A DNA stretch of 38,387 nt from Terriglobales bacterium (GCA_025451775.1 JANWJU010000064.1:1-38387), one strand, 5' to 3'; positions 1-8,844 are shown, numbered from the stretch's first letter. A program made the numbers and translations. The notes: generated from the letters alone by a model not told the origin.

Positions 1-620
1 CCGTGTCGGAGGGCGCCCGCAGGGTGGCTTGCGTCAACCCCGGGCAGGCGCCGTAGGCGCTGGCGTCATCGGCGAGCACCAGCGTGTGGGCGGAGCTGTC
101 GTGCTCGAAGAAGTAAAAGATCCCCTCCTCCTCCATCAACCGCGACACGAACGCCAGCGCCGTCTCGTTGTACTGCACGCAGTACTCGCGCGGATTGTAG
201 GTGGCCGTCAGGGCATCCTTGAAGGCGGTGCAACCCAAGTCGCTAAACACCTGCTTGATGATGGCCGGCACCGACATGTTTTGAAAGATGCGGCAGTCGG
301 CGTTCATGCCCAGCAGCCAGAGCCAGGGGCGGAGGTCGGCGTAGTAAATGGTGAAGCGCGCGTCCTGACCCGCCTGCCCGAAGCGCGCCACCACGCCATT
401 GACGTACTGGGTGCCGCCCGTCGGCAGCGCCAGTGTCAGGGTGGCGTTCTGGCCGACAATCGTGGAAAAGTCGAGGCTTTTATCTTCTGAGATTAGTTCC
501 AGGCGATAGCGGAACAGGCCCGAGATGCGCTCCTCGCCCTCGAAGCTCTGGAGCAGGAGCTTATCCGCCCCAAACGGCGTTGTGACTAGGAATGGGCTGC
601 CGCCTTGCACGTAGGGCATG
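1..620 (-). CDS. vgrG: Type VI secretion spike protein VgrG (TssI), N-terminal part, cut by window edge
   Basis: VgrG trimers cap the Hcp tube of the type VI secretion system and carry effectors into target cells. The visible 206 codons start MPYVQGGSPFLVTTPFGADK and continue through the gp27-like N-terminal region (LLLQSFEGEERISGLFRYRL, then a run ending MEEEGIFYFFEHD near residue 175), which is the typical order for VgrG. The start is the ATG read leftward from 620, with a GAGGAAA ribosome site 5 nt upstream. The gene lies 18 bp behind tssG on the same strand, so they are probably one operon. The C-terminal gp5-like needle, and any effector extension, is outside the window. The family call is firm; the effector is unknown. 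Confidence 0.9.
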
Positions 621-638
621 GTTTTTCCTCAATGCCTC

Positions 639-1661
639 TCAATCTGCGAGCGTGGTGCGGACGGCGGCGTCGGCGCGGCGCGTGCCGGGCGGCTGCAGCC
701 AGCAGGTCCATCCCAGGCGGGCTTGGCCCAGGCGCGCCGGCTGCACGTCGTGGGCGCGCAGCACCAGGCGCATGGTGATGGCGAGCGCCGTGCCCACGTA
801 GAACCGGGTCAAATCGCGCAGCCGGGGCTGGGCTGCACCCCCGGGCAACAAATCCATAAACTGCGGCAGCGTCAGCGGGCCGGCCTCGATCTCCAAGCCT
901 CCGGTCTGGTCCCAGATCCGTCCCCCCAGCGCCGCGCCCGCGCCCAGGGCTTGATTGCGTCCCAGCACGCCGATGGCGGTGCACTCCTCGGGCGGGATCT
1001 CCCGCCAGCAACCGCGCATCTGGCGCACCAGCACCGGCACCTGGAAGTAATCCGCCAGCAGCCGTTCCAGCCCCACCGCCGAATGCGGCCGCTGGCACAA
1101 CAGGCCGGCGTAGTAGAGCAATGCGGCGTCGGGAACCGCCTGGCGATGGCCCAGCCCCGGCTGCCCCATCCCGGCAAAAGCGCGCAGGTAGGCGGCGGCG
1201 GCGCTGTCCTCGGGGGCGCGCGGGGTCAGCGCCGGCCGGTGCGCCTGCGCGCCCCGGTACACCAGGGCCAGGAGGCGGTGGTGGAAAATGTCGAGGAAGT
1301 CGCGGGGACCGAAATCCCGCTCCCGGATGCTGTCCTGCAGGATCTCGACCAAGGGCGCCGGCAGCGGTCCTTCGCTGCCGGCCAGCCCGAGAAAGTTAAC
1401 CACCAACCGCGCCGGCTCGCCGGGCGCCGCTGGCGGGGCGGCCGACTCCAAATCGCTGGCGGGGAAATCCCAGCGGATTTTCGAGGTGAACCGTACCGCC
1501 TCCCGCTGCGGCTCGCTGCTGGCGCCCACGGGAGGGGCGTCCGGGCGCAGCGCCTCTAATAATTTGACCGCCTGGAAAAAATCGAAGCGGTACGCCTCGG
1601 CGTAGAGCCACTCCGCTACCGACTTTTCCCCGCGCCAGCCGTACTCCGCCACGTCCCCCAC
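639..1661 (-). CDS. tssG: Type VI secretion baseplate subunit TssG
   Basis: TssG pairs with TssF to form the wedges of the type VI secretion baseplate in the cytoplasm, on which the sheath is assembled. The 340-residue length is normal for the family. Family-typical stretches are YRFDFFQAVKLLEAL near residue 25, FLGLAGSEGPLPAPL near 95, and the LLYYAGLLCQRPHSAVGLER region near 180 followed by YFQVPVLVRQ. No ATG is available upstream before an in-frame stop, so the start is GTG at 1661 or the GTG three codons later, which is better spaced from the GGAGG motif. It is followed 18 bp later by vgrG and is divergent from phoH. tssF should lie beyond, but the next gene upstream is phoH on the other strand, so tssG is first in this transcript. 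Confidence 0.87.
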   Translation of the reverse strand: MGDVAEYGWRGEKSVAEWLYAEAYRFDFFQAVKLLEALRPDAPPVGASSEPQREAVRFTSKIRWDFPASDLESAAPPAAPGEPARLVVNFLGLAGSEGPLPAPLVEILQDSIRERDFGPRDFLDIFHHRLLALVYRGAQAHRPALTPRAPEDSAAAAYLRAFAGMGQPGLGHRQAVPDAALLYYAGLLCQRPHSAVGLERLLADYFQVPVLVRQMRGCWREIPPEECTAIGVLGRNQALGAGAALGGRIWDQTGGLEIEAGPLTLPQFMDLLPGGAAQPRLRDLTRFYVGTALAITMRLVLRAHDVQPARLGQARLGWTCWLQPPGTRRADAAVRTTLAD

Positions 1662-1760
1662 GCCTCCGTATGCTGCCGTCCCTTGCTCCCCGCCATGGTA
1701 CTACGCACCCGCTGGCAACTGCTCCCTGCTTGGTGTAGTCTGCCTGTAATACGCCCCCCT

Positions 1761-2747
1761 ATGAAAAAGAGCATCGAGTTCAGCTCTGGCATCCAAGACC
1801 TGTTTGGCCCACTTGACGAAAACCTCCGTTTTTTGGAGCAGCAACTGCAGGTGCAGTTGCGCCTCGGCCCACAGGCGATTGAAATCGAGGGATCGGCGGA
1901 GGGCCTGCAGCGGATCGAGGCCATCATCACCGACTTCCAGACGCTCCACGCCGAAGGGTTCCAGTTCCAGAACGGCGATCTGAGCGCCTTGCTCCACGTG
2001 GTCAGCGAAGATCCCACCACCAGCCTCGCCAGCTTGGCGCGCAGCGGCCGGCAACGCTCCTTCGGCAAGAAAGTAGTCCAGCCGAAGACGCCCAACCAGC
2101 GCCGCTACCTGGACGCCATCGAGCACCAGGACATGGTCTTCGGCATCGGTCCCGCCGGCACTGGCAAGACCTACCTCGCCGTGGCCATGGCGATCTCGGC
2201 GCTGTTGGCCAAGCAGGTCAACCGCATTATCCTGGCGCGCCCGGCGGTGGAGGCCGGCGAACGGCTGGGATTTCTGCCGGGAACGCTGCAGGAGAAGGTC
2301 GATCCCTACGTGCGTCCGCTCTATGACGCCCTCTTCGATTTGCTGGAGCCGGAGCGGGTCGAGCGCCTGCTGGAGCGCAACACCATCGAGATCGCCCCGC
2401 TCGCCTTCATGCGCGGGCGGACGCTGAACGACGCCTTCATTATTCTTGACGAGGCGCAGAACTCGACCCAGGAACAGATGAAGATGTTCCTCACCCGCAT
2501 GGGATTCCGCTCCAAGGCGGTAATCACCGGCGACGTGACTCAGATCGACCTGCCCGCTGGCCGGCGCAGCGGCCTGCTGCAGGCGATCGAAATCCTGGGC
2601 GGGGTCGAGGGCATCTCGGTTGTCGCCTTTGATGAGCGGGATGTGGTGCGGCACGCACTCGTCCAACGCATCGTGCACGCCTACCAGGAGTACGAGGCGG
2701 CGCAGGAGAGCGACGTGCGCCAGCTCTCGCTCCTGCCTAGCGAATGA
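1761..2747 (+). CDS. phoH: PhoH family ATPase (PhoH-like protein)
   Basis: PhoH-like proteins are cytoplasmic P-loop ATPases related to the helicase superfamily 1 core. They are linked to RNA metabolism and commonly encoded next to ybeY. Visible features are the Walker A motif GPAGTGKT at residues 130-137, the Walker B motif IILDEAQN with D230-E231, and the conserved FMRGRTLNDAF just before it. An N-terminal region of about 115 residues, KH-like in this family, precedes the ATPase. I chose the ATG at 1761 (MKKSIEFSSG), because the 26 codons upstream in frame look like untranslated sequence. At 328 aa it has the usual length. The stop overlaps the ybeY start as ATGA, indicating translational coupling. 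Confidence 0.93.
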   Translation: MKKSIEFSSGIQDLFGPLDENLRFLEQQLQVQLRLGPQAIEIEGSAEGLQRIEAIITDFQTLHAEGFQFQNGDLSALLHVVSEDPTTSLASLARSGRQRSFGKKVVQPKTPNQRRYLDAIEHQDMVFGIGPAGTGKTYLAVAMAISALLAKQVNRIILARPAVEAGERLGFLPGTLQEKVDPYVRPLYDALFDLLEPERVERLLERNTIEIAPLAFMRGRTLNDAFIILDEAQNSTQEQMKMFLTRMGFRSKAVITGDVTQIDLPAGRRSGLLQAIEILGGVEGISVVAFDERDVVRHALVQRIVHAYQEYEAAQESDVRQLSLLPSE

Positions 2748-3175
2748 CGGCCCGGCCAGCTCTCGACCGCTCCGCCGTGCGGCATTTCTTTGTCCGCCTG
2801 TGCCGCGATCTCCAGGTGCCCGCCGAGGTCGGCGTGCGGCTCATGGACGATGCCGGCATTCAAAGACTAAATCGCGACTTCCGCGGCCACAACACGCCCA
2901 CCGACGTGCTCTCGTTCCCGGCTTCACCCGGGGGCGGCTATTTGGGCGACATCGCCATCTCGCGCGACACCGCCGCCCGCCAAGCCCGGGCTCAGGGCCA
3001 TAGCCTCGAAACCGAGATCAAAATCTTGTTGCTGCACGGCGTGCTGCACCTGCTCGGCCACGACCACGAGACCGACGGCGGCGCGATGCGCCGCCGCGAG
3101 CGTGCGCTGCGCCTGCAGTACGGCCTGCCCCCCGGCTTGATCGAACGCGGCCGGGGGCGCAATATCAAAGCATGA
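2744..3175 (+). CDS. ybeY: Endoribonuclease YbeY (16S rRNA maturation factor)
   Basis: YbeY is a zinc-dependent single-strand endoribonuclease involved in 16S rRNA 3'-end maturation and ribosome quality control. The signature HGVLHLLGHDHETD lies at residues 98-111, giving zinc ligands H98, H102 and H108, and the upstream TDVLSFP motif (53-59) is intact. At 143 aa it is near the usual length. The ATG at 2744 overlaps the phoH stop, and its own stop overlaps the next gene by 4 bp, so the three genes form a tight operon. The pairing with phoH is widespread in bacteria and supports both assignments. Confidence 0.94.
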   Translation: MTARPALDRSAVRHFFVRLCRDLQVPAEVGVRLMDDAGIQRLNRDFRGHNTPTDVLSFPASPGGGYLGDIAISRDTAARQARAQGHSLETEIKILLLHGVLHLLGHDHETDGGAMRRRERALRLQYGLPPGLIERGRGRNIKA

Positions 3176-3471
3176 AGGATGTGCTCACGGTGCGGTGTCC
3201 GGACTGCGGCTCGGAGTTGACGGTCGATGTGGCCACCGGGGCGGTGCTGGAGCACAAACCGGTCGCGCCCCGCGCGCGCACGGTGGACCTGGACCACTCC
3301 CAAGAGCTGCTGCGCCGGCAGGAAGAGGAGCGGGACCGGAGATTCCAGTCGTCGGTTGAGGCGCAGAAGCAGCGCGACGATATTTTGGGCAAGAAGTTCG
3401 AACAAAGCCTGCGGCGGGTGCGCGACAATCCCAACACGCCCCGGCCCCTGCGCGACGTCGATCTAGATTAG
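3172..3471 (+). CDS. Small zinc-ribbon protein of unknown function
   Basis: I do not recognise a named family. The 99-residue product begins MKDVLTVRCPDCGSELTVD; the C9-x2-C12 pair looks like half of a zinc ribbon, with no second CxxC pair in the protein. Residues 45-85 are highly charged and rich in Arg, Glu and Gln (ELLRRQEEERDRRFQ), predicting a long soluble helix or coiled coil, and the end is acidic. It overlaps ybeY by ATGA and is the third gene of the phoH-ybeY transcript. That position suggests a role near RNA or ribosome metabolism, but this is only inferred from context. The coding call is supported by the overlap and by the domain-like N-terminus. Confidence 0.72.
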   Translation: MKDVLTVRCPDCGSELTVDVATGAVLEHKPVAPRARTVDLDHSQELLRRQEEERDRRFQSSVEAQKQRDDILGKKFEQSLRRVRDNPNTPRPLRDVDLD

Positions 3472-3512
3472 GACCTCGATTAGGGAACGCTGGATCTGGT
3501 AACTTCGCTTAT

Positions 3513-4754
3513 ATGGCCTTTCGCCCCTCTGCTTGGCTCGGCGCCGCCGCTGTGGCGGCCGGCTTGGCGCTGACCGCCGCGGCGGCGGCGCCCCCGCCAA
3601 CCTTATATTTGCTGGCGGCGACGCCCAGCAGCAGCACCAACGCCACCTATCCGGCGGCGCTCTACCGTGAGGCGGCCGGCGGCACGATGACGCTGGTGCG
3701 CCCAGTGTTCACCGCGCAGCAGGGCGTGTACGACGTGCGCGACGACCTCGACGGCCGCCTGTACGTGATCGACGACAAGTTGGACCGGGTCAGCATCATT
3801 CACGAGGCCCACCCCGCCCAGGCCGACCTGGTGACGCCGCCGGCGGCGTTCTCCTTCTATTGGCCCAGCTACGGCGAGGTGGCGGGCGCCAACCCTGGTC
3901 TGCTGTTGGCTTCGACCCAAGATGGCCAGCGCGTCATCACGCGCGTGCTGGGCGACGCGTCGGCGACGCAGCCACGCATCGCCACCGCTGGGGCGGCGTA
4001 CTTCCCCCTCTACCAGGCGTTCCGCTATCAGGGGGCGTTTGGGGGGCCGAACACCCCTGTCACCCCGCAGGCCATGATCGTGGGGCGCCAGATCGCACTG
4101 CTCAACCTCGACCAGCCCGAGGTGGTGCTGGGCCAAACGCCGGCGAGCTTCAAGCCGCCCTTCGTGCTGCCGGGGGCGTCGTTGAACGTCAATCTGGTGG
4201 CGGTGACGGCACGTTATCTGGCGTTCTCGGTGGCCGATCCCGACGGCGGCGCAGGTCCGACCACCGTCTATGTGCGCGATCAACGCCTGGGAACTTGGAA
4301 GACGCTGACCGTACCCGTTCCCGAAATCGAACCGGATTCGCGGCTGTTCGGCGCTTGGCTGGCGACTCCGGTCAAACAGTGGGTGCAGGGGCAAGCCAAT
4401 CCACCCGAAAGTCCGGGGATGGAGAACCAGCGCGATACCGGCCCCCACCTCGGCGGGGCCCAGGCGCTGCCGAACGTCCGCGAAGCCTACTACCTGCTGC
4501 AGCAGTCGTTCACCATGCCCGGCGATCTGGAACTGGACAACCTCGCCGATGGGCGCAAACTCACCCTCCACACCGGCCAGCAGGATAGCGAGGTGCTGGA
4601 TGTCACCGCCGCCGGCGAGGTTCTCTACCGGGTGAACGACGTCATCTACTCCGCCCATATCGCTGGCGTCCATATCGCCGGTATCGCCAAGCTGGTGCAG
4701 GGAGAGAACGTGCCGGAGGTGCACTGGGTCTTTTACGCGCCCGCCCGGCCCTGA
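3513..4754 (+). CDS. Exported hypothetical protein, probably beta-rich
   Basis: No function can be assigned. The 413-residue protein has a clear signal peptide (MAFRPSAWLGAAAVAAGLAL, then an Ala-rich stretch with likely cleavage near residue 26), so it is probably periplasmic or secreted. The mature part is rich in short hydrophobic strands separated by Gly/Asp/Asn turns (for example GRLYVIDDKLDRVSII near residue 80 and AVTARYLAFSVADPDGG near 230). This would suit a beta-propeller, though I cannot count blades with certainty. No catalytic motif stands out. It starts 41 bp after the zinc-ribbon gene, and the rho promoter begins 26 bp after its stop. No transcription terminator is visible between them. 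Confidence 0.72.
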   Translation: MAFRPSAWLGAAAVAAGLALTAAAAAPPPTLYLLAATPSSSTNATYPAALYREAAGGTMTLVRPVFTAQQGVYDVRDDLDGRLYVIDDKLDRVSIIHEAHPAQADLVTPPAAFSFYWPSYGEVAGANPGLLLASTQDGQRVITRVLGDASATQPRIATAGAAYFPLYQAFRYQGAFGGPNTPVTPQAMIVGRQIALLNLDQPEVVLGQTPASFKPPFVLPGASLNVNLVAVTARYLAFSVADPDGGAGPTTVYVRDQRLGTWKTLTVPVPEIEPDSRLFGAWLATPVKQWVQGQANPPESPGMENQRDTGPHLGGAQALPNVREAYYLLQQSFTMPGDLELDNLADGRKLTLHTGQQDSEVLDVTAAGEVLYRVNDVIYSAHIAGVHIAGIAKLVQGENVPEVHWVFYAPARP

Positions 4755-4780
4755 GCCGCCCAAAAATGCAGAGCTTGTAT

Positions 4781-4809
4781 TTGACAACCCGGCAACGGAG
4801 TGATATGCT
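4781..4809 (+). promoter_or_regulatory. Sigma-70 promoter of rho
   Basis: There is a perfect -35 TTGACA (4781-4786), a 17-bp spacer and -10 TATGCT (4804-4809). The start of transcription should be near 4816, leaving about 170 nt of untranslated leader before the rho ATG at 4988. That leader is C-rich and G-poor in places (for example 4950-4985), which is what a Rho loading site would look like. Autoregulation by Rho at its own leader is known in other bacteria; here it is only a suggestion. Confidence 0.8.
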
Positions 4810-4987
4810 GAGGCTTCTAAGGTTGTAGCCAGACCGTCCCGCAGATTCCAGTTCCCGCAGGTGGCGCGCTCGGCCCTAGGCTCCGTTTCAGTCATTTTCC
4901 GCCGCCTGTGAGCGGTGGTTGCTGCCCCCATGGCGTTTCACGCCTGCTTCCATCCCGCCTTTCAACCTGTCCCGCCGCTAGAACCGC

Positions 4988-6241
4988 ATGACCATCGCCG
5001 AACTGAAAGAAAAAAGCATCACTGAACTCGCCAAAGTTGCCCGCGCCCTGGAGTTGCCCGGCGCCAGCGGCATGCGCAAGCAGGACCTGATCTTCAAGAT
5101 CCTGCAGGCGCAGAGTGAAAAAGAAGGCCACATCTTCGCCGAAGGGGTGCTGGAGATTCTCCCCGACGGCTATGGCTTCCTGCGCTCGCCCGATTACAAC
5201 TACCTGCCTGGTCCGGACGACATCTACGTCTCCCCTTCCCAGATCCGGCGTTTCGACCTGCGCACCGGCGATACCTGTTCGGGCCAGGTCCGGGCCCCGC
5301 ACGAGGGCGAGAAGTACTTCGCCCTGGTCAAAATCGAGGCCATCAACTTCGAGGCGCCCGAGGAGGCCCGCAATAAGATCCTCTTCGACAACCTCACCCC
5401 GCTCTACCCGTCCGAACGCATCAAGCTGGAGACCATCCGCGAGAACGTCTCCGGCCGCATCATGGACCTGTGTACGCCCATCGGCAAGGGTCAGCGCGGA
5501 CTGATCGTCGCCCCGCCCCGCACCGGCAAGACCATGCTGCTGCAGACGATCGCCAACTCCATCACCGCCAACCACCCCGAGATCGTGCTCATCGTGCTGC
5601 TCATCGACGAGCGGCCCGAGGAGGTCACCGACATGCAGCGCACGGTCAAGGGCGAGGTCATCAGCTCGACCTTTGACGAGCCCGCCTCCCGCCACGTGCA
5701 GGTGGCGGAGATGGTGATCGAGAAGGCCAAAAGACTCGTCGAGCACAAGCGCGACGTGGTGATCCTGCTGGACTCCATCACCCGCTTGGCGCGGGCCTAC
5801 AATACCGTCGTGCCGCCCTCGGGCAAAGTCCTGAGCGGCGGCGTCGACTCCAACGCCCTGCAGCGGCCCAAGCGCTTCTTTGGCGCTGCCCGCAACATCG
5901 AGGAAGGCGGCTCGCTCACCATCATCGCCACCGCCTTAATCGAAACCGGCAGCCGCATGGACGACGTCATCTTCGAGGAGTTCAAGGGCACCGGCAACAT
6001 GGAGATCATCCTGGACCGCAAGCTGGTCGACAAGCGCGTGTTCCCGGCCATCGACATCCAACGTTCCGGCACGCGCAAGGAAGAGCTCCTGATCCCCAAG
6101 GACGACCTCAATCGCGTGTGGGTGCTGCGCAAGGTGCTGAACCCGTTGTCGGTGACCGAGTCGATGGAGTTGATTCGCAACCACTTGCTGAAATCCAAGA
6201 CCAACAGCGACTTCCTCGCCACCATGAACGTGGCCGGGTAG
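4988..6241 (+). CDS. rho: Transcription termination factor Rho
   Basis: Rho is a hexameric RNA-dependent ATPase that ends transcription on untranslated RNA. All landmarks are present in the 417 residues: an N-terminal Rho_N helix-extension-helix ([20 protein letters not shown]), the RNP1-like DGYGFLRS at 60-67 of the primary RNA-binding domain, Walker A APPRTGKT at 175-182, Walker [12 protein letters not shown] with D262, and the Q-loop region [16 protein letters not shown] near 277-291. There is no long acidic or basic insertion between Rho_N and the cold-shock domain, unlike actinobacterial Rho. It has its own strong promoter and is followed 23 bp later by the carboxyltransferase gene, which may be partly cotranscribed. 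Confidence 0.97.
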   Translation: MTIAELKEKSITELAKVARALELPGASGMRKQDLIFKILQAQSEKEGHIFAEGVLEILPDGYGFLRSPDYNYLPGPDDIYVSPSQIRRFDLRTGDTCSGQVRAPHEGEKYFALVKIEAINFEAPEEARNKILFDNLTPLYPSERIKLETIRENVSGRIMDLCTPIGKGQRGLIVAPPRTGKTMLLQTIANSITANHPEIVLIVLLIDERPEEVTDMQRTVKGEVISSTFDEPASRHVQVAEMVIEKAKRLVEHKRDVVILLDSITRLARAYNTVVPPSGKVLSGGVDSNALQRPKRFFGAARNIEEGGSLTIIATALIETGSRMDDVIFEEFKGTGNMEIILDRKLVDKRVFPAIDIQRSGTRKEELLIPKDDLNRVWVLRKVLNPLSVTESMELIRNHLLKSKTNSDFLATMNVAG

Positions 6242-6263
6242 GCCGCTGCCGCCACTGCCGGGA

Positions 6264-7916
6264 GTGCAACCAACCTCAAATATCGGGATGGCGGAGCGTG
6301 TCCGCCGGCTGCGCGTGGAAGAAGACATCGTGCGCCAAGGCGGCGGCGCCGCCGCGGCCGCGCGCCAGCACGGCAAAAACCGGCTCACCGCGCGGGAGCG
6401 CATTGCCGGCCTGCTCGACCCCGGGACGCCCTTGCTGGAGTTGGGCGTCTGGGCCGGATGGGGCTTATACGCGGAATGGGGCGGCGCCCCGGCGGCGGGC
6501 GTGGTCTGCGGCTTGGGCCGGGTGAGCGGCCGCTGGACGATGGTCATCGCCAACGACGCCACCGTCAAAGCCGGCGCCTTCTTCCCCATGACGGTGAAGA
6601 AGGTCCTGCGCTGCCAGACCATCGCCCTCGAAAACCACCTGCCCCTGATCTACCTGGTCGATTCCTCCGGCGTGTTTCTGCCGCTGCAGGACGAAGTATT
6701 TCCCGATATCGACGACTTCGGCCGGGTGTTCCGCCATAACGCCGTGGCCTCAGCCCGCGGCATCCCGCAGATCGCCGCCATCATGGGCAACTGCGTGGCG
6801 GGCGGCGCCTACCTTCCAGTCATGTGCGACACCATCCTCATGACCGAGGGCAGCGGCCTCTACCTGGCCGGACCGGCGCTGGTGCAGGCCGCCATCGGCC
6901 AGTTAGTAACAAGCGACGAGTTGGGCGGCGCCAGGTTGCACGCCGCCTTGAGTGGCACCGCCGACTTCCGCGAACCCAACGATGAGGCGTGTCTGGTGCG
7001 CATCCGCTCGCTGATGAGCCGGCTGGGCCCGCCTGCGCCGGGACCGTTTAATCGCATCCCCGCCGTTGAGCCTGCCCGCGCCGCCGCCGATCTCTATCAA
7101 ATTTTCCCCGCCGACCCGCAACAGCCCTACGACATCCGGGTTCTGCTCGCCTGCATTCTCGATGCCGGCGGCGCGGGCGGAACGCCCGGCCTGGCGTTCG
7201 ACGAGTACCGCCCCGAGTTCGGCCAGACCCTCGTGTGCGGCTATGGGCGTCTGGGCGGCTTTGCCGTTGGCATCGTCGCCAACCAGAAACTGACCGTGAA
7301 GCGCTCGACCGCGAGCGGCGGCAAACGCCTGGAGTTTGGCGGCGTCATTTACCCGGAGAGCGCCGATAAGGCCGCGCGCTTCATCATGGATTGCAATCAG
7401 AGCCACATCCCACTGCTGTTTTTCCATGACGTGAACGGCTTCATGGTCGGCAAGGAGATGGAGGCCGCCGGCATTATCCGTTCCGGCGCCAAGATGGTCA
7501 ACGCCGTGGCCAACAGCGTGGTGCCCAAGCTGGCGGTCATCCTGGGCGGCAGCTTCGGGGCCGGCAACTACGCCATGTGCGGCCGCGCCTACGATCCCCG
7601 TTTCCTGTTTGCCTGGCCCACGGCGCGCTTCGCCGTGATGGGGGGCGAGCAGGCCGCCAACACGTTGTTGGAGATCAAAGTCCGGCAGCTCGAAAAAACC
7701 GGCCACGCGCTCTACCCCGAGGAGCGGAAGGAACTGCTTGCCGGCATCCACGCCAGCTACGAGGAGCACTCCGACCCGCGCTACGCCGCCGCCCGGCTCT
7801 GGGTGGACGCCATCCTCGACCCCCTCGAGACGCGCGCGCACCTCATCGCCGCCCTCGAAATCGCGGCCCTCAACCCCGACCTGCCGGCGTTCCGTACCGG
7901 GGTCCTTCAGACCTGA
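6264..7916 (+). CDS. Acyl-CoA carboxylase carboxyltransferase (beta) subunit, methylcrotonyl-CoA carboxylase type
   Basis: The product transfers CO2 from carboxy-biotin to an acyl-CoA. Two crotonase-like lobes are visible. The N-lobe has VFPDIDDFGRVFRHNA and MGNCVAGGAYLPVMCD (about residues 145-195). The C-lobe has HDVNGFMVGKEMEAAGI and GGSFGAGNYAMCGRAYDPRF, with the following MGGEQAAN (about 390-455). These match the methylcrotonyl-CoA/geranyl-CoA branch better than propionyl- or acetyl-CoA carboxylases, but substrate cannot be read from sequence alone. At 550 aa it has family length. The start is GTG 6264 or ATG 6288. No biotin carboxylase or biotin carrier gene lies nearby, so the partner subunit must be elsewhere. 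The last codons (GVLQT and stop) lie in a short duplication shared with the phd promoter region. Confidence 0.88.
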   Translation: MQPTSNIGMAERVRRLRVEEDIVRQGGGAAAAARQHGKNRLTARERIAGLLDPGTPLLELGVWAGWGLYAEWGGAPAAGVVCGLGRVSGRWTMVIANDATVKAGAFFPMTVKKVLRCQTIALENHLPLIYLVDSSGVFLPLQDEVFPDIDDFGRVFRHNAVASARGIPQIAAIMGNCVAGGAYLPVMCDTILMTEGSGLYLAGPALVQAAIGQLVTSDELGGARLHAALSGTADFREPNDEACLVRIRSLMSRLGPPAPGPFNRIPAVEPARAAADLYQIFPADPQQPYDIRVLLACILDAGGAGGTPGLAFDEYRPEFGQTLVCGYGRLGGFAVGIVANQKLTVKRSTASGGKRLEFGGVIYPESADKAARFIMDCNQSHIPLLFFHDVNGFMVGKEMEAAGIIRSGAKMVNAVANSVVPKLAVILGGSFGAGNYAMCGRAYDPRFLFAWPTARFAVMGGEQAANTLLEIKVRQLEKTGHALYPEERKELLAGIHASYEEHSDPRYAAARLWVDAILDPLETRAHLIAALEIAALNPDLPAFRTGVLQT

Positions 7917-7985
7917 CCTTCATCAAGAATGTGCGCCAAAGCGGCCAGCCCGTGCTGGTCTGGCCGTTCTCTGGCGTACGTCCAC
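7902..7985 (+). pseudogene. Decayed partial copy of the Phd antitoxin locus
   Basis: Positions 7902-7918 match 8934-8950, just upstream of the intact antitoxin gene, at 16 of 17 bases. Immediately after, 7919-7975 reads FIKNVRQSGQPVLVWPF in one frame, against VLENVRRSGEPVLVTRF in the intact antitoxin. I count about 36 of 57 identical bases overall and 28 of 36 in the core. Relative to the intact locus, 72 bp (24 codons, including the start) are missing exactly at the junction. No start codon or toxin partner remains. The 5' end overlaps the last codons of the carboxyltransferase gene. I read this as the remnant of a duplicated or displaced antitoxin gene. Confidence 0.5.
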
Positions 7986-8076
7986 GAGCCAGTGCCGAGT
8001 CTATGTGTTTCGCGGCTGTTCAATGCGATACAGCTACTCGCGTCCGCTGGGCGTACAGTCTCAATCGAGGCATACC

Positions 8077-8844
8077 ATGACGCGAGTTAGATTCGTCCAG
8101 ACAGCAGTTCTATTGTTGCTTTTCGGGACCGCGGCGCTGGCAACGAGCTACGCGCAACAGGACCAGCGGGACCAGCAGCAGCGCGACCCAGCGCGGCAGG
8201 CCGAGCCGGCGAAGCCCGACAGGCAGCAACCCGCCCCGCAGCGTCGGCAAGCCCAGACCGACAAGCGGCAGGCGCCCGCCCCGCACGGAGCCGCACCCGC
8301 CGCGCCGCAACGGCAAGCCCAGCAACACGCTCAGCCGTCGCAGCAACAACGCTCCACGCGCCAGGCTGGCAGTCAACCCGCGCGGCCAGCGAGCATGCCA
8401 CGGCAGCAGGCGAGGGCTCAATCGGTACAGCCGGCAGCGCGACATGCCCAGATGCAGCGTTCACCGCAACAGCAGCGCGCCCAGGAAGGCGAACAACGGA
8501 CCGCCTGGCAGCAGCACCAAGCCCGCGGAGAGTCCGAGGACCGCACCTGGCAAGAGCGCGGCGGATACGACGGTGACCGTGTCCCCACCGTCTACTATGG
8601 CCGCCACTACGGCCGCAACCATTTGTTCCGCGTCTATAGCCAGCCGTTCATGGAAATCGGCGGGTATCCCAGTTTCCAGTACGGCGGCTATTGGTTCAGT
8701 CTCGTTGACCCGGTCCCGGTTGTCTGGGGCAATGAGTGGTACCAAAACGATGACGTGTACGTCGTGTATGCCAATAGCGGGTATTACCTCCGCGACCGCA
8801 GCTATCCGAGCCGTCCTGAAATCGCCATTAGCGTCACGTTTTAG
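8077..8844 (+). CDS. Exported Gln/Pro/Arg-rich protein with aromatic C-terminal domain
   Basis: Unknown function. The 255-residue product has a signal peptide (MTRVRFVQTAVLLLLFGTAA, likely cleaved after the SYA near residue 26). About 130 residues of low-complexity sequence rich in Gln, Arg, Pro and Ala follow (for example QQDQRDQQQRDPARQ), then a folded-looking C-terminal domain of about 90 residues full of Tyr, Trp and Gly (YYGRHYGRNHLFRVY, FQYGGYWFSLVDPVPVVWG, DVYVVYANSGYYL). The tail suits a small beta-rich periplasmic or surface domain, and the basic linker could bind anionic polymers. The start ATG 8077 is chosen because the signal peptide begins there; the longer open frame upstream overlaps the carboxyltransferase gene and is not credible. 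Confidence 0.72.
   Translation: MTRVRFVQTAVLLLLFGTAALATSYAQQDQRDQQQRDPARQAEPAKPDRQQPAPQRRQAQTDKRQAPAPHGAAPAAPQRQAQQHAQPSQQQRSTRQAGSQPARPASMPRQQARAQSVQPAARHAQMQRSPQQQRAQEGEQRTAWQQHQARGESEDRTWQERGGYDGDRVPTVYYGRHYGRNHLFRVYSQPFMEIGGYPSFQYGGYWFSLVDPVPVVWGNEWYQNDDVYVVYANSGYYLRDRSYPSRPEIAISVTF

Noticed and set aside
29-490. A 153-codon plus-strand open frame at the left end
   Set aside because: Antisense to vgrG, whose product reads as a clear VgrG N-terminus.
3603-4931. A 442-codon minus-strand open frame opposite the exported protein
   Set aside because: It runs through the rho promoter and lacks any recognisable domain; the plus-strand frame has a proper signal peptide.
4816-4987. Riboswitch in the rho leader
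   Set aside because: No conserved riboswitch core is recognisable; the leader is merely C-rich in parts.
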